From Nitrospirota bacterium (lineage in GTDB: Bacteria; Nitrospirota; Nitrospiria; Nitrospirales; Nitrospiraceae), in NCBI GenBank assembly GCA_022545705.1, contig JACZQN010000014.1, positions 1-32,087 on the forward strand: DNA of 32,087 nucleotides, read 5' to 3'. A program made the translations under genes and the position numbers. A model generated the notes under the pieces. The model was not told the DNA's origin. It saw only the letters and a program-made list of their open reading frames with translations, and made no database searches. Of the stretch, positions 16,381-24,061 are shown piece after piece (position 1 is the first letter of the stretch; the number at the start of each line of letters is the position of its first letter).

Positions 16381-16433
16381 CTAAGTCCTGAGGGAATAAG
16401 TTCGTCATCGAACTTATGAATCGATGGACTTAG
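16381..16433. repeat. nested perfect hairpin
   Basis: An inner stem ATAAGTTCG (16396-16404) pairs perfectly with 16409-16417 around the loop TCAT. An outer stem CTAAGTCC (16381-16388) pairs perfectly with GGACTTAG at 16426-16433. It follows the heptamer array by about 65 bases and shares the aagtcc/ggactt theme. It ends 37 bases before the next start codon, and lacks a T-run, so it is not a clear terminator. Confidence 0.85.
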
Positions 16434-16469
16434 GACGCCTCACCGGTCGCGCGCCACGAGATGTAAGAG

Positions 16470-17609
16470 ATGGGACATGCGTATACACCTGGCTTGATGG
16501 TGACCGAGCGGACGGTCGTGCGAAGACGCCGACTGCTCCCTATCCCCGGTACGGTGACGGTCCAAGCCGGCAGCCAGGTGACCGCGGAAACAGTCGTCGC
16601 GAAGACAGATTTGCCAGGGAATGTTCAGGCGATCAACCTGGCGAATGTTTTGGGGATACTTCCGGACGAGATCCGTGACTATCTACTCGTAAAGGAGGGT
16701 GAAGCTGTCAAGAAAGGCGGCGTGATCGCTGAAAACAAGCCATTCATTAAGTGGTTGAAAACGGAGGTGCGTTCACCAATTCAGGGAACACTCGAATTGG
16801 TCTCTACCGTGACTGGGCAAGTGATGCTTCGAGAACCACCGCGGTTACTGCAACTGCTCGCGTACATCGATGGGACTGTGGTTGAGGTCCAGCCCCAACA
16901 TGGCGTGACGGTCGAGACTCCCTGCAGTTTGATACAAGGCATCTTCGGGGTGGGGGGAGAAACCTCGGGCGAGGTCGTCATGGGGGTGAAGTCACCGGAT
17001 GATACGCTGACGCCGTCTCAGTTGTCGCCTGCGATGAAGGGCAAGGTCGTCGTCGGGGGCGCCTTCCTCACAGCCGAAACGATGACCCGAGCCCGCGAGA
17101 TAGGGGTCGCAGGGTTGGTCGTGGGCGGCATCGATGACAAAGACCTGCGTGCCTTACTCGGTTATGATTTGGGTGTCGCGATTACCGGAACTGAGCGAGT
17201 TGGATTTACGCTGGTGCTGACAGAAGGGTTCGGCAGGATCCCGATGGCAGGCAAGACCTTCACGCTTCTCTCCCGGCGTGCAGGTCAGAAGGCATCGCTC
17301 TCTGGCGCGACACAAATCCGTGCCGGAGTCATCCGCCCCGAATTGATCATTCCGACATCAGATGACAGCGCAGCCATCGCGACTCCTAGGGGGTCGGGGG
17401 TCTCCGAGGAACGGACCGGGCTCATGATCGGAGATGAAGTCCGCGTCATTCGTGATCCGCTGTTCGGCCGGATCGGTCAGGTTGTCGCCCTTCCATCCGA
17501 CTTGAGCCGCGTTGGGACGGAGAGTCTTGTCCGAGTCCTGGAGGTAGAATTCCCCGATAAGACTCGGGCGGTGATCCCCCGGGCAAACGTGGAGATTATT
17601 GAAGGATGA
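16470..17609 (+). CDS. uncharacterised protein with sandwich-barrel and KOW-like domains
   Basis: The 379-residue product has no signal peptide or membrane helix. Residues 25-170 contain repeated GTV..QAG..V and PIQGTLE.V patterns like the sandwich-barrel hybrid motifs of biotinyl/lipoyl domains, RnfC and RNA polymerase. They lack the acceptor lysine motif. Residues about 175-290 form an alpha/beta segment with GVAGLVVGGIDD. The C-terminal 60 residues start with GDEVRVIRDPLFGRIGQV, a KOW-like beta barrel as in NusG or ribosomal protein L24. It opens a row of membrane genes, its stop overlapping the next ATG (ATGA). I infer a cytoplasmic subunit of that membrane assembly. The ribosome site is weak, and an ATG at 16497 is possible. 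Confidence 0.75.
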   Translation: MGHAYTPGLMVTERTVVRRRRLLPIPGTVTVQAGSQVTAETVVAKTDLPGNVQAINLANVLGILPDEIRDYLLVKEGEAVKKGGVIAENKPFIKWLKTEVRSPIQGTLELVSTVTGQVMLREPPRLLQLLAYIDGTVVEVQPQHGVTVETPCSLIQGIFGVGGETSGEVVMGVKSPDDTLTPSQLSPAMKGKVVVGGAFLTAETMTRAREIGVAGLVVGGIDDKDLRALLGYDLGVAITGTERVGFTLVLTEGFGRIPMAGKTFTLLSRRAGQKASLSGATQIRAGVIRPELIIPTSDDSAAIATPRGSGVSEERTGLMIGDEVRVIRDPLFGRIGQVVALPSDLSRVGTESLVRVLEVEFPDKTRAVIPRANVEIIEG

Positions 17610-18892
17610 CCGCGGTTATTCCCGGCAGAACGCTGAGTGGCGTGTGTCTGCCATGGGTCATGCTGTTGCTGTGGTCCCTCCCCCTCTCAGCGCAGGCACA
17701 GGACTTGTTGCCTGCCCCTGAGCAGGTTCAGGTCTTCGACACCCCCAACGATGCCGGGCAAAGCCTCACGCTGCTTTGGGCTGACTCCCTGCGAGATGGG
17801 CCTGGGGTGCGCTATCAAATTCTGATCGCTCCGGTGGCTGATGCACGGGCGACTGCTCCGGCAGTGGACCCAGCCGCCATGGAAATAGTGGCCGAAATTC
17901 CGTCTGATTCTCACTATGTCCGTGATCGCTCTTGGCCCTGGTGGACGCACCCGGCTCCCCCCGCGTTTCACCGGTACGTGATCAATTCGCGGAGTGGCCT
18001 CGAACTGATGAATGATACCCCCTATGTTGTAACCGTGGCTGCGGTCACAGGTGAGATCCGTACTTTTGGGCCAGCCATCCAGGCCGTCCCTGAGCCGAAC
18101 TGGGTGAACTGGAACCAGATGAACAACCTGCTGCTTTTGCTCGCATTTGGAGCCGGAGTGTTCGGCTCAATCCGAACAGCCAAGCGTCGTGAGATCTTTC
18201 TCCGTCGAATCCCGGGTCTTGACGCGGTGGATGAGGCCATCGGGCGGGCTACGGAGTTAGGCAAGCCGATCCTCTATTTAACTGGTGCGGGAGATATGGG
18301 CGAGCCATCGACAATTGCGGCCGCGGTCATTCTCGGTCGCGTGAGCAAGCGCGTCGCCATGTATGAGACCGAACTCATAGTCCCACACCGTGACCCCATT
18401 GTCATGGTCGTCTGTCAGGAGATCACAAAACAGTCGTACTTAGAAGCCGGCAAGGCTGACATCTTCAAGGAAGACTCGAACTTTTTTATCACGACCGATC
18501 AGTTCAGCTACACCGCCGCGGTGGACGGAATTATGCTGCGTCGAAAACCAGCGGCCAACTTTTTCATGGGATCCTACTTTGCCGAGTCACTCCTCTTGAC
18601 TGAAACCGGAGCCAGCACCGGGGCAATCCAGATCGCCGGGACCGACTCCGACCACCAGCTACCCTTTTTCGTGACCACGTGCGATTACACACTGATCGGC
18701 GAAGAGCTCTATGCTGCGAGCGCCTACCTGTCGCGAGAGCCGGTCCAGGTCGGCACCTTGCGCGGCCAGGACCTTGGCAAGGCAGTCATCCTTGGCGTGT
18801 TGGCCTTGGGGACAGGCCTGGCAACGATCGGCCTGATACTCGACGCCCAATGGCCGGCCTTGCTGCTAGACCTCTTTCGAGACTACAAATGA
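17606..18892 (+). CDS. DUF6754-like membrane-anchored protein
   Basis: The 428-residue product starts with a signal peptide (hydrophobic to about residue 27, cleavage near AQA). A fibronectin-III-like exported domain follows (about 35-160), then a membrane helix near 173-190 (NNLLLLLAFGAGVFGSI). Next comes a basic stretch and an alpha/beta domain (about 195-400) with LYLTGAGDMGEPSTIAA, and a last helix near 393-418. This matches my memory of DUF6754 proteins, but no search was possible. With this topology the alpha/beta domain lies in the cytoplasm. The start overlaps the previous stop and the stop overlaps the next start, both ATGA, so three proteins are made in coupled fashion. No enzyme motif is sure; the Gly-rich LTGAGDMG could be a ligand loop. 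Confidence 0.75.
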   Translation: MTAVIPGRTLSGVCLPWVMLLLWSLPLSAQAQDLLPAPEQVQVFDTPNDAGQSLTLLWADSLRDGPGVRYQILIAPVADARATAPAVDPAAMEIVAEIPSDSHYVRDRSWPWWTHPAPPAFHRYVINSRSGLELMNDTPYVVTVAAVTGEIRTFGPAIQAVPEPNWVNWNQMNNLLLLLAFGAGVFGSIRTAKRREIFLRRIPGLDAVDEAIGRATELGKPILYLTGAGDMGEPSTIAAAVILGRVSKRVAMYETELIVPHRDPIVMVVCQEITKQSYLEAGKADIFKEDSNFFITTDQFSYTAAVDGIMLRRKPAANFFMGSYFAESLLLTETGASTGAIQIAGTDSDHQLPFFVTTCDYTLIGEELYAASAYLSREPVQVGTLRGQDLGKAVILGVLALGTGLATIGLILDAQWPALLLDLFRDYK

Positions 18893-19563
18893 CGTTCCTC
18901 CGCAGGCAGCTTCCCTTGGTCATCACGTTCGTAGCGGGTGTCATATTTACGCTCCAATACTATGTGCCCCATCCCAAATCCGAGATACTCCTCACCGAGG
19001 GCTCCCTGTGGATTCAGATCATCGGGTTGTTTGCGCTGGTTTTGGGCGTGACCAGCCTGTTTCACATTCACGCGGTCAAGATCAAGCGTCAGGAACCAGG
19101 ATGGGGATACAGCTTGATCCTTTATTTTGGGATCGTCGTGACCTTAGCCGTGGGCCTGTTCGTGCAGTGGGTTGGGGGTCAGCACCCCGGGGGGAAGGAA
19201 ACGATCGACGGCGCCATGACTGCTTTCGGGTGGATTTATACCTACACAATGGTTCCCCTCCAGGGAACGATGTTCGCCATTCTGGCCTTCTTCATCGCCT
19301 CCGCGGCGTATCGTTCTTTCCGGGCACGCAGCAAGGAAGCCGCCTTGCTCCTAACCGCGGCCGTCATCGTCATGATGGGGAGGGTGCCTCTTGGCGAGTA
19401 TCTGCTGCCCGTTACCGGTGATATCACGCTGTGGATTTTGAACGTACTGAACGCCTCGGTCCGACGCGCCATCCTGATCGGCATCAGCCTGGGCGCGGTG
19501 GCTCTTTCCATCAAGATCATTTTTGGCCTGGAGCGAGCGTATCTCGGGGGAGGCAAAGAATAA
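18889..19563 (+). CDS. uncharacterised six-helix membrane protein
   Basis: The 224-residue product (ATG at 18889, overlapping the previous stop) is almost wholly hydrophobic. I count about six membrane helices, near residues 8-27, 38-60, 74-95, 110-140, 146-165 and 187-210. Short charged loops lie between them, including KIKRQEPG and FRARSKE. A longer frame could begin at 18679 but would run inside the preceding gene, so the overlap start is preferred. I recognise no family. It is the third gene of the coupled set and probably forms part of the same membrane complex. Confidence 0.75.
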   Translation: MTFLRRQLPLVITFVAGVIFTLQYYVPHPKSEILLTEGSLWIQIIGLFALVLGVTSLFHIHAVKIKRQEPGWGYSLILYFGIVVTLAVGLFVQWVGGQHPGGKETIDGAMTAFGWIYTYTMVPLQGTMFAILAFFIASAAYRSFRARSKEAALLLTAAVIVMMGRVPLGEYLLPVTGDITLWILNVLNASVRRAILIGISLGAVALSIKIIFGLERAYLGGGKE

Positions 19564-19644
19564 GGTCAAAGGTAAAAGGTAAAAGGGCAAAAGTTAAATA
19601 TGACGACTTCCACACTTCTTCCTTTTTACGTTTTCCTTTTTACT
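19563..19644. repeat. purine/pyrimidine low-complexity inverted repeat
   Basis: The left arm (19563-19598) repeats aaaggtaaaagg-type units. The right arm (19617-19644) repeats the complementary ctttttacgttttcc type. The arms can pair imperfectly around a loop of about 18 bases. It fills the gap between two membrane genes, in the style of the heptamer array upstream of 16470 but of a different sequence. Confidence 0.75.
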
Positions 19645-19658
19645 TGGGAGCGAACACG

Positions 19659-20492
19659 GTGAGCTTTCCAGAGAAGATGTTGCGAATTGACCGCCGGATC
19701 ATCTTTTTCGTGATCGGCCTGTGCACGCTGTTGCCCCTTTTGTACCCCGTGGACCTTCCTATTATCGTAACACCGGAAGTCCGCATGGTGTACGATTACA
19801 TCGAATCCTTACCCGATGGGTCGGTATTTCTTCTGTCCATGGATTTCGACCCGGCCTCCAAACCCGAACTTGAACCCCAGGCTATCGCCTTACTGCGCCA
19901 CGCGTTCAGCAGAAATCTCAGAGTCATCGCGATGACGTTGTGGCTCCCTGGCACTGGCTTGGCCGAACAGACTGTCAACAGGGTCGCTCAGGAATTAGGC
20001 AAGGTCAACGGAGAGGATTACGTGTTTCTGGGTTATAGCCCCGGGGTCGGCGCGCTGATCATAGGGATGGGCCAAGATCTCTACAAGGCGTTTCCGAGCG
20101 ATTATTACGGCAATCCAACGAAAACGCTGGCGGTTCTGAAAGACGTGCCGAACCTTCGGCACGTGGACTATGTGGTAAGTCTGGCGGCAGGAACTCCAGG
20201 GGTCGAAACGTGGTACTTGTTCGGAAAGGACAAATACCAATTTGAGCTCGGGGGAGGATGCACCGGAGTGATCGCTCCGGGACTCTACCCCCTGCTGCGG
20301 AGCGGCCAGATCAACGGGCTTATCGGCGGAATGCGTGGGGCAGCCGAATACGAGTTACTCATCGACCAGAGTGGCTCTGCAGTTGCGGGAATGGATGCTC
20401 AGTCAGCGACGCACTTTGCGATCATCGTTCTGGTCATCTTGTGTAACACCTTTTATTTTATGACGCGGCGCGCCGCTGCGCGAGGTGGGTGA
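19659..20492 (+). CDS. uncharacterised protein with membrane anchors at both ends
   Basis: From the GTG at 19659 (GGGAG at 19646-19650) the product has 277 residues; an ATG at 19677 is an alternative. It has a membrane helix at about residues 14-32 and another at about 252-270. Between them is a soluble alpha/beta domain of some 215 residues. Helix position rules suggest the domain faces outward, but this is not sure. Motif-like stretches are LLSMDFDPASKPE, YSPGVGALIIGMG and GGMRGAAEYELL. The C-terminal sequence GMDAQ followed by a helix recalls GQDLG plus helix at the end of the 17606 protein, so the two may be distant relatives. Function is unknown. Confidence 0.75.
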   Translation: MSFPEKMLRIDRRIIFFVIGLCTLLPLLYPVDLPIIVTPEVRMVYDYIESLPDGSVFLLSMDFDPASKPELEPQAIALLRHAFSRNLRVIAMTLWLPGTGLAEQTVNRVAQELGKVNGEDYVFLGYSPGVGALIIGMGQDLYKAFPSDYYGNPTKTLAVLKDVPNLRHVDYVVSLAAGTPGVETWYLFGKDKYQFELGGGCTGVIAPGLYPLLRSGQINGLIGGMRGAAEYELLIDQSGSAVAGMDAQSATHFAIIVLVILCNTFYFMTRRAAARGG

Positions 20493-20496
20493 AGTG

Positions 20497-20612
20497 GAAG
20501 CGTATGGTCGCTTTGGTCTGTTGCGTCCATTCGCTTCGTCTCTCAACAAACCGGACTCAACAGAAGTAACGGACCACACAGACAACACTGACCTCACTGA
20601 CGAAACGACAAC
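20497..20612. repeat. inverted repeat plus low-complexity acactgacc tract
   Basis: GAAGCGTATGG at 20497-20507 pairs with CCATTCGCTTC at 20527-20537 with one mismatch. It is followed by a tract at about 20567-20605 of short repeated units of the type cacacagacaacactgacctcactgac. The tract has almost no coding potential and lies between two membrane genes. It is a third sequence type of the same intergenic style found at 16213, 19563 and 28656. Confidence 0.6.
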
Positions 20613-20626
20613 TCGCGAGCACCTCG

Positions 20627-21376
20627 ATGCCTTTTGACGTAGTCCTCGGTGCATGGGTTGCCGTAGGGCTGACCCTCTTCATCTTCACCTTCCTCTACGA
20701 GGATAACCCCCTCTTCAAGTTGGCGGAGCACCTCTATGTCGGCATCTCGGTCGGATACACGATCGTCAAAGGGTATGAGCTGGTCTTTCGCCTCATTTAT
20801 GATCCGATCGTAGACGAAGGGGAATGGTCACGGCTGATTCCGGTGGGCATCGGTATCTTAATGCTGACTCGGTATGTTCCCAAGATTGCCTGGCTTTCGC
20901 GCATTGCTTTTGCGTTCGTTGTCGGAGTCGGCTCCGGGCTGGCCATTCCTCGGCTGATCTCGTCCTATATCCTCAAGCAGGTCGAGGATACGGTGCGTCC
21001 CTTGGTCTCCGTCCTGGAGGGAGGCCTCATTAGGCCGACCTTCGACATCCTGAATCCGGAGAGCAGTCTCAACTCTTTGGTGATCCTGATCGGGGTCATG
21101 TCGGTGCTCTTCTATTTTTTCTTTTCGATCGAGCATCGCGGCCCCGTCAAAGTCGCTGCACGGACCGGCATCTTCTTTCTTATGCTGTCCTTCGGCGCTG
21201 CCTTCGGATACACGGTGATGGCCCGCATGTCCCTGCTGATCGGCCGCTTCAGGGATCTCATTGAATTCGCTCGGCCGGAGTACGGCCGCGCCACGTTGTG
21301 GCTCCTCGCCGTGACCATTGTGATCTTGGTCACTGCCGCATTCCGCAGACCCAGCGCACCTCCCGAGCAAGAGTAA
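20627..21376 (+). CDS. uncharacterised polytopic membrane protein
   Basis: The 249-residue product has about six or seven membrane helices, near residues 3-22, 33-55, 66-80, 84-107, 147-166, 176-196 and 213-238. It starts MPFDVVLGAWVAVGLTLF, then FLYEDNPLFKLAEHL with conserved-looking charges in the first loop. I recognise no family. Spacing of 134 bases from the preceding gene is larger than elsewhere in the row, but the direction and type of product suggest it completes the same module. The ribosome site is weak. A 44-residue reading frame and a Memo-family gene follow. Confidence 0.75.
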   Translation: MPFDVVLGAWVAVGLTLFIFTFLYEDNPLFKLAEHLYVGISVGYTIVKGYELVFRLIYDPIVDEGEWSRLIPVGIGILMLTRYVPKIAWLSRIAFAFVVGVGSGLAIPRLISSYILKQVEDTVRPLVSVLEGGLIRPTFDILNPESSLNSLVILIGVMSVLFYFFFSIEHRGPVKVAARTGIFFLMLSFGAAFGYTVMARMSLLIGRFRDLIEFARPEYGRATLWLLAVTIVILVTAAFRRPSAPPEQE

Positions 21377-21490
21377 CCCGCCCCAAGGCCCGCAGTCAGC
21401 CGGTTGCGCCCTGAGTCTAGAGGCAGGTAGAATGCTGTGCTTGTTATGAACGGGAGCAAACAATAGATAACAGGTATCCGAGGTTGGTCC

Positions 21491-21625
21491 ATGTCGAGGC
21501 CCGTCGACGGGGCTCAGGGCTGCCTGGATAAGCACCATATGATGGCGGAGCTACGACATGGTTCGATCAAAGAGGGTCTTACCTATCATGTGCTCGGAGT
21601 CATCACTACAGCCGGAATGACATGA
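21491..21625 (+). CDS. possible 44-residue small protein or leader
   Basis: An ATG at 21491 follows GAGG (21480-21483) by seven bases and opens a frame of 44 codons. Its stop overlaps the ATG of the Memo-family gene (ATGA). The gene arrangement repeats the coupling seen elsewhere in the window and would explain why the downstream gene lacks its own good ribosome site. The peptide ends in GVITTAGMT and shows no signal or motif. It could be a regulatory leader, a small protein or chance. The remainder of 21377-21490 shows nothing else. Confidence 0.35.
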   Translation: MSRPVDGAQGCLDKHHMMAELRHGSIKEGLTYHVLGVITTAGMT

Positions 21626-22872
21626 CCGAAAGAGCCAAAGATCCCAACCAGTACCCTCTGCTGCGGAATCTTCAGTTCTCTCCCCTTAGGCAGCAGGATG
21701 AGCAGTACATCATGCTATGGGATGCATCCGGAATTTCGGCCGACAAGTTGATCATTCCATTAAGCTACTTCTTCATCATCCAGCATTTCGATGGGGAACA
21801 TTCGCTAGAACAGGTCGCCACGCTGTATCTGAAAAGGTTCGGTGAGTTCCTGAGTCCAGACCGTCTCTCGAAGCTGGTGGCCGATCTCAACGAGAAGCTC
21901 TTTCTGGAAGGAGAGCGCTTTGCAGCCGCCAAGGCCGCCGCGAGAGCGGCGTACCGAGACGCCCCCGTCCGTAAGGCCGCCTATGCCGGGAAAAGTTACC
22001 CTGACGACTCAACCCAACTGTTGGCGCAACTTGAGTCGTTTTACAGCTCCAAAGAGGGCCCGGAGATCAGGCCATCAGCCAATCGTGGAAAGCGGATGCG
22101 AGGCCTCGTGGCCCCGCACTATGAAATGCGGGATGCCGGTCCCCTGTATGCCTGGGCGTACAAGGAGCTGAAGGAAGCCGTTGCACCGAACCTGGTTGTC
22201 GTGCTCGGAACCTGTCATGCTGGACTGGAAAACCTCTACGCGCTCACCGATAAAGATTTTGAGACACCCCTCGGGCTTGTACGGGTGGACCGGGACATCT
22301 TGGATTGGTTCAGGAAGCACGGCTCTAGCACCTACTTCGACGAGGAACTGAGCCATCAAAACGAGCACACGATCGAGTTTCAGCTTCCGTTCCTCCAACA
22401 CACGCTGGGACCGGACACCCCCTTTACGATTGTGCCCATCTTGTGCGCGTTTCCCCCTGCCTACGTGGCAGACCCCGCATCCCAGCCCGTGAAGGACAAG
22501 ATCGAGACTTTCATCCAGACCATGAAAGAGGGGATTGCAGCATCCGGCAAAGAGCCCTGCATCGTGGCGAGCGCCGAGCTGGCTCACATTGGCATGCGTT
22601 ATGGCGACTCCAACCCGCCCAGCGACTTTACTTTCCATCGGTGTATGCAGGCAGACCTGGCCATGCTCAAGCATGTGGAGGAGCTGGATCCCGAGGCCTT
22701 TGCACGGTTCATCCTCAAGGAAAACGATGAGCGAAGAATTTTCGGGTTCGCCCCGATCTATACCATGTTGCGGCTGATTCAGGCTGCCAAGGGAGAGGTT
22801 CTACGGTATGACCGAGCGATCACGGACCAGTTCAATTCGACCGTGACCTACGCAAGCATGGCCTTCTTCTAG
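21622..22872 (+). CDS. Memo-family (AmmeMemoRadiSam system protein B) with N-terminal PqqD-like domain
   Basis: Residues about 120-416 form a Memo-like domain related to extradiol dioxygenases: YAGKSYP, APHYEMRD, GTCHAGL, SHQNEHTIEFQLPFLQ and SAELAHIGMRYGD are all present, including metal-binding histidine candidates. Residues about 40-105 form an extra domain with FDGEHSLEQVATLY and a following helical repeat ending LFLEG. It resembles PqqD or related winged-helix domains that bind leader peptides. Bacterial Memo proteins often co-occur with AMMECR1 and a radical SAM protein, but neither is in this window. The overall role of the family is not established. The ribosome site is weak and the start overlaps a short upstream frame. 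Confidence 0.82.
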   Translation: MTERAKDPNQYPLLRNLQFSPLRQQDEQYIMLWDASGISADKLIIPLSYFFIIQHFDGEHSLEQVATLYLKRFGEFLSPDRLSKLVADLNEKLFLEGERFAAAKAAARAAYRDAPVRKAAYAGKSYPDDSTQLLAQLESFYSSKEGPEIRPSANRGKRMRGLVAPHYEMRDAGPLYAWAYKELKEAVAPNLVVVLGTCHAGLENLYALTDKDFETPLGLVRVDRDILDWFRKHGSSTYFDEELSHQNEHTIEFQLPFLQHTLGPDTPFTIVPILCAFPPAYVADPASQPVKDKIETFIQTMKEGIAASGKEPCIVASAELAHIGMRYGDSNPPSDFTFHRCMQADLAMLKHVEELDPEAFARFILKENDERRIFGFAPIYTMLRLIQAAKGEVLRYDRAITDQFNSTVTYASMAFF

Positions 22873-22877
22873 CCGAC

Positions 22878-23393
22878 TCATTCCTTCACGGTAACTTGCA
22901 TCGTGATGAGCTCAAGGGGATTGTCGCGCTCATCTCTGGGGGCGTTCACGATCTTGTCCAACACATCCAGCCCCCGCACGATTTCTCCAAACACGGTGTA
23001 CATCCGGTCGAGTCCGCTGGAGTCAGCCACGCAAATAAAAAATTGTGACCCGTTGTCGTTAAAATCGCGGCTACTGTCGGTCTCACGCGGCATCTTGGCC
23101 ATGGAGAGCGCGCCGCGCTTGTGCGGGCGATCGTTGGGTTCCGGGAGCAGCAAGTACCCTGGTTCGCCGGTTCCGTGCAGGCTCCGATCGGATTTTTTGC
23201 TGAGCGGGTCGCCTCCCTGAATCATGAACCCAGGGACCACGCGGTGAAACGTGGTCCCATCGTAAAACCCCATCTTGGCCAGCAAGACGAAATTGTCCAC
23301 ATGTCTGGGCGCATCATCCGGGTAAAACTTGAGATGGATCTCGCCGAATTTCGTGGAAATGATCGCACGTGGGTTTTTCTTTTGGAATTTCAT
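22878..23393 (-). CDS. cyclophilin-type peptidyl-prolyl isomerase
   Basis: The 171-residue product is a cytoplasmic cyclophilin with no signal peptide. It has FHRVVPGFMIQGGDP including the catalytic arginine, then GSQFFI and VFGEIVRGLDVLDKI. It speeds cis-trans isomerisation of Xaa-Pro bonds. The ATG at 23393 is chosen because GGGTGG lies nine bases upstream. A TTG two codons earlier lies too near this site. It is convergent with the Memo gene, with five bases between the stops. The upstream same-strand DNA is an MFS remnant, so the gene has no real operon partner. Confidence 0.93.
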   Translation of the reverse strand: MKFQKKNPRAIISTKFGEIHLKFYPDDAPRHVDNFVLLAKMGFYDGTTFHRVVPGFMIQGGDPLSKKSDRSLHGTGEPGYLLLPEPNDRPHKRGALSMAKMPRETDSSRDFNDNGSQFFICVADSSGLDRMYTVFGEIVRGLDVLDKIVNAPRDERDNPLELITMQVTVKE

Positions 23394-23487
23394 GGCCAAT
23401 CGCCACCCAAGAATCTACCAGCCTCGCTGCTGTCAATCAAGGTCGCCCTGAGCCTTGCCCAATGCCGTGCCCAGCCGGGACCCTCGC

Positions 23488-23836
23488 TCACCGGGATGGC
23501 GGGCCCTCGCCTGGCCTGATCTTCAACCACATGAGCCCGCCTAGCAGCGCAATCACCGCTGCGAATCCCAGCGTGGCCGGCCATCCCAGCTGTTCGGCCA
23601 GCCAAGGGGTCAAGGTAGGGGACAGGGTCCCACCGAGGTTGGCCCCTGTATTCATGATTCCCGGCAAGGTGCCGGCATAGGGTTTCGACAAATTGCAGAT
23701 TCGTCAACCCAAAGGCCGGCATCATCTGGTGGGCGGTGACGGAAATATTCACTCGATCAATGTACGTGATGATGCTGATCGAAAGGAGCAGCGCGAGGAT
23801 CACCCACCGAGTACGGGAAGGACGAGGCTTAGTCAC
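23488..23836 (-). pseudogene. MFS transporter pseudogene with large internal deletion
   Basis: Reading down the minus strand from the ATG at 23836, about 50 residues match the N-terminus of an anion-type major facilitator: helix 1, then TYIDRVNISVTAHQMMPAFG. The frame then shifts near 23690. From there another frame to 23488 gives the family's last two helices: GIMNTGANLGGTLSP, then WLAEQLGWPATLGFAA, and a short tail. Some 300 residues of the 12-helix transporter are missing between them. The two parts fuse near identical-looking DNA, with the first frame continuing out of register after FVETLC. It cannot make a working transporter. The substrate of the ancestor is not known. Confidence 0.85.
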
Positions 23837-24061
23837 AATCCGTATCTCCGTTGACCTGGCTGCCTTCTCAATTGTGATGCTCGCGCCCTCCGCGCGCGGA
23901 GGATATAGGGTCGGCGTCCGCCGGTCGCAAGGGAGGCTGTATTATAACTGCCTGAGGTGACCGAGACGAGCTGCTGAAGCCCTCGCCGGCGGCTCACTGG
24001 ATTTCCCCCAGCGAATTCTGTAGGATACGAGTGTGCCGAGCCTGCCTGTGCCGGAGGAGGA

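Noticed and set aside
16201-16433. CRISPR array
   Set aside because: The repeated units are seven-base, in contact, inverted in the second half and degenerate, with no regular spacers and no cas gene.
16381-16433. Intrinsic terminator for mutL
   Set aside because: The stem is strong but no T-run follows on either strand and it lies nearly 190 bases after the mutL stop.
18679-18888. N-terminal extension of the six-helix membrane protein back to 18679
   Set aside because: It lies wholly inside the preceding gene in another frame, is Arg-rich, and the ATGA overlap at 18889 gives a natural start before the first membrane helix.
19431-19658. N-terminal extension of the doubly anchored protein back to 19431
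   Set aside because: It runs through the previous gene and through the low-complexity palindrome, and a GTG with GGGAG fits at 19659.
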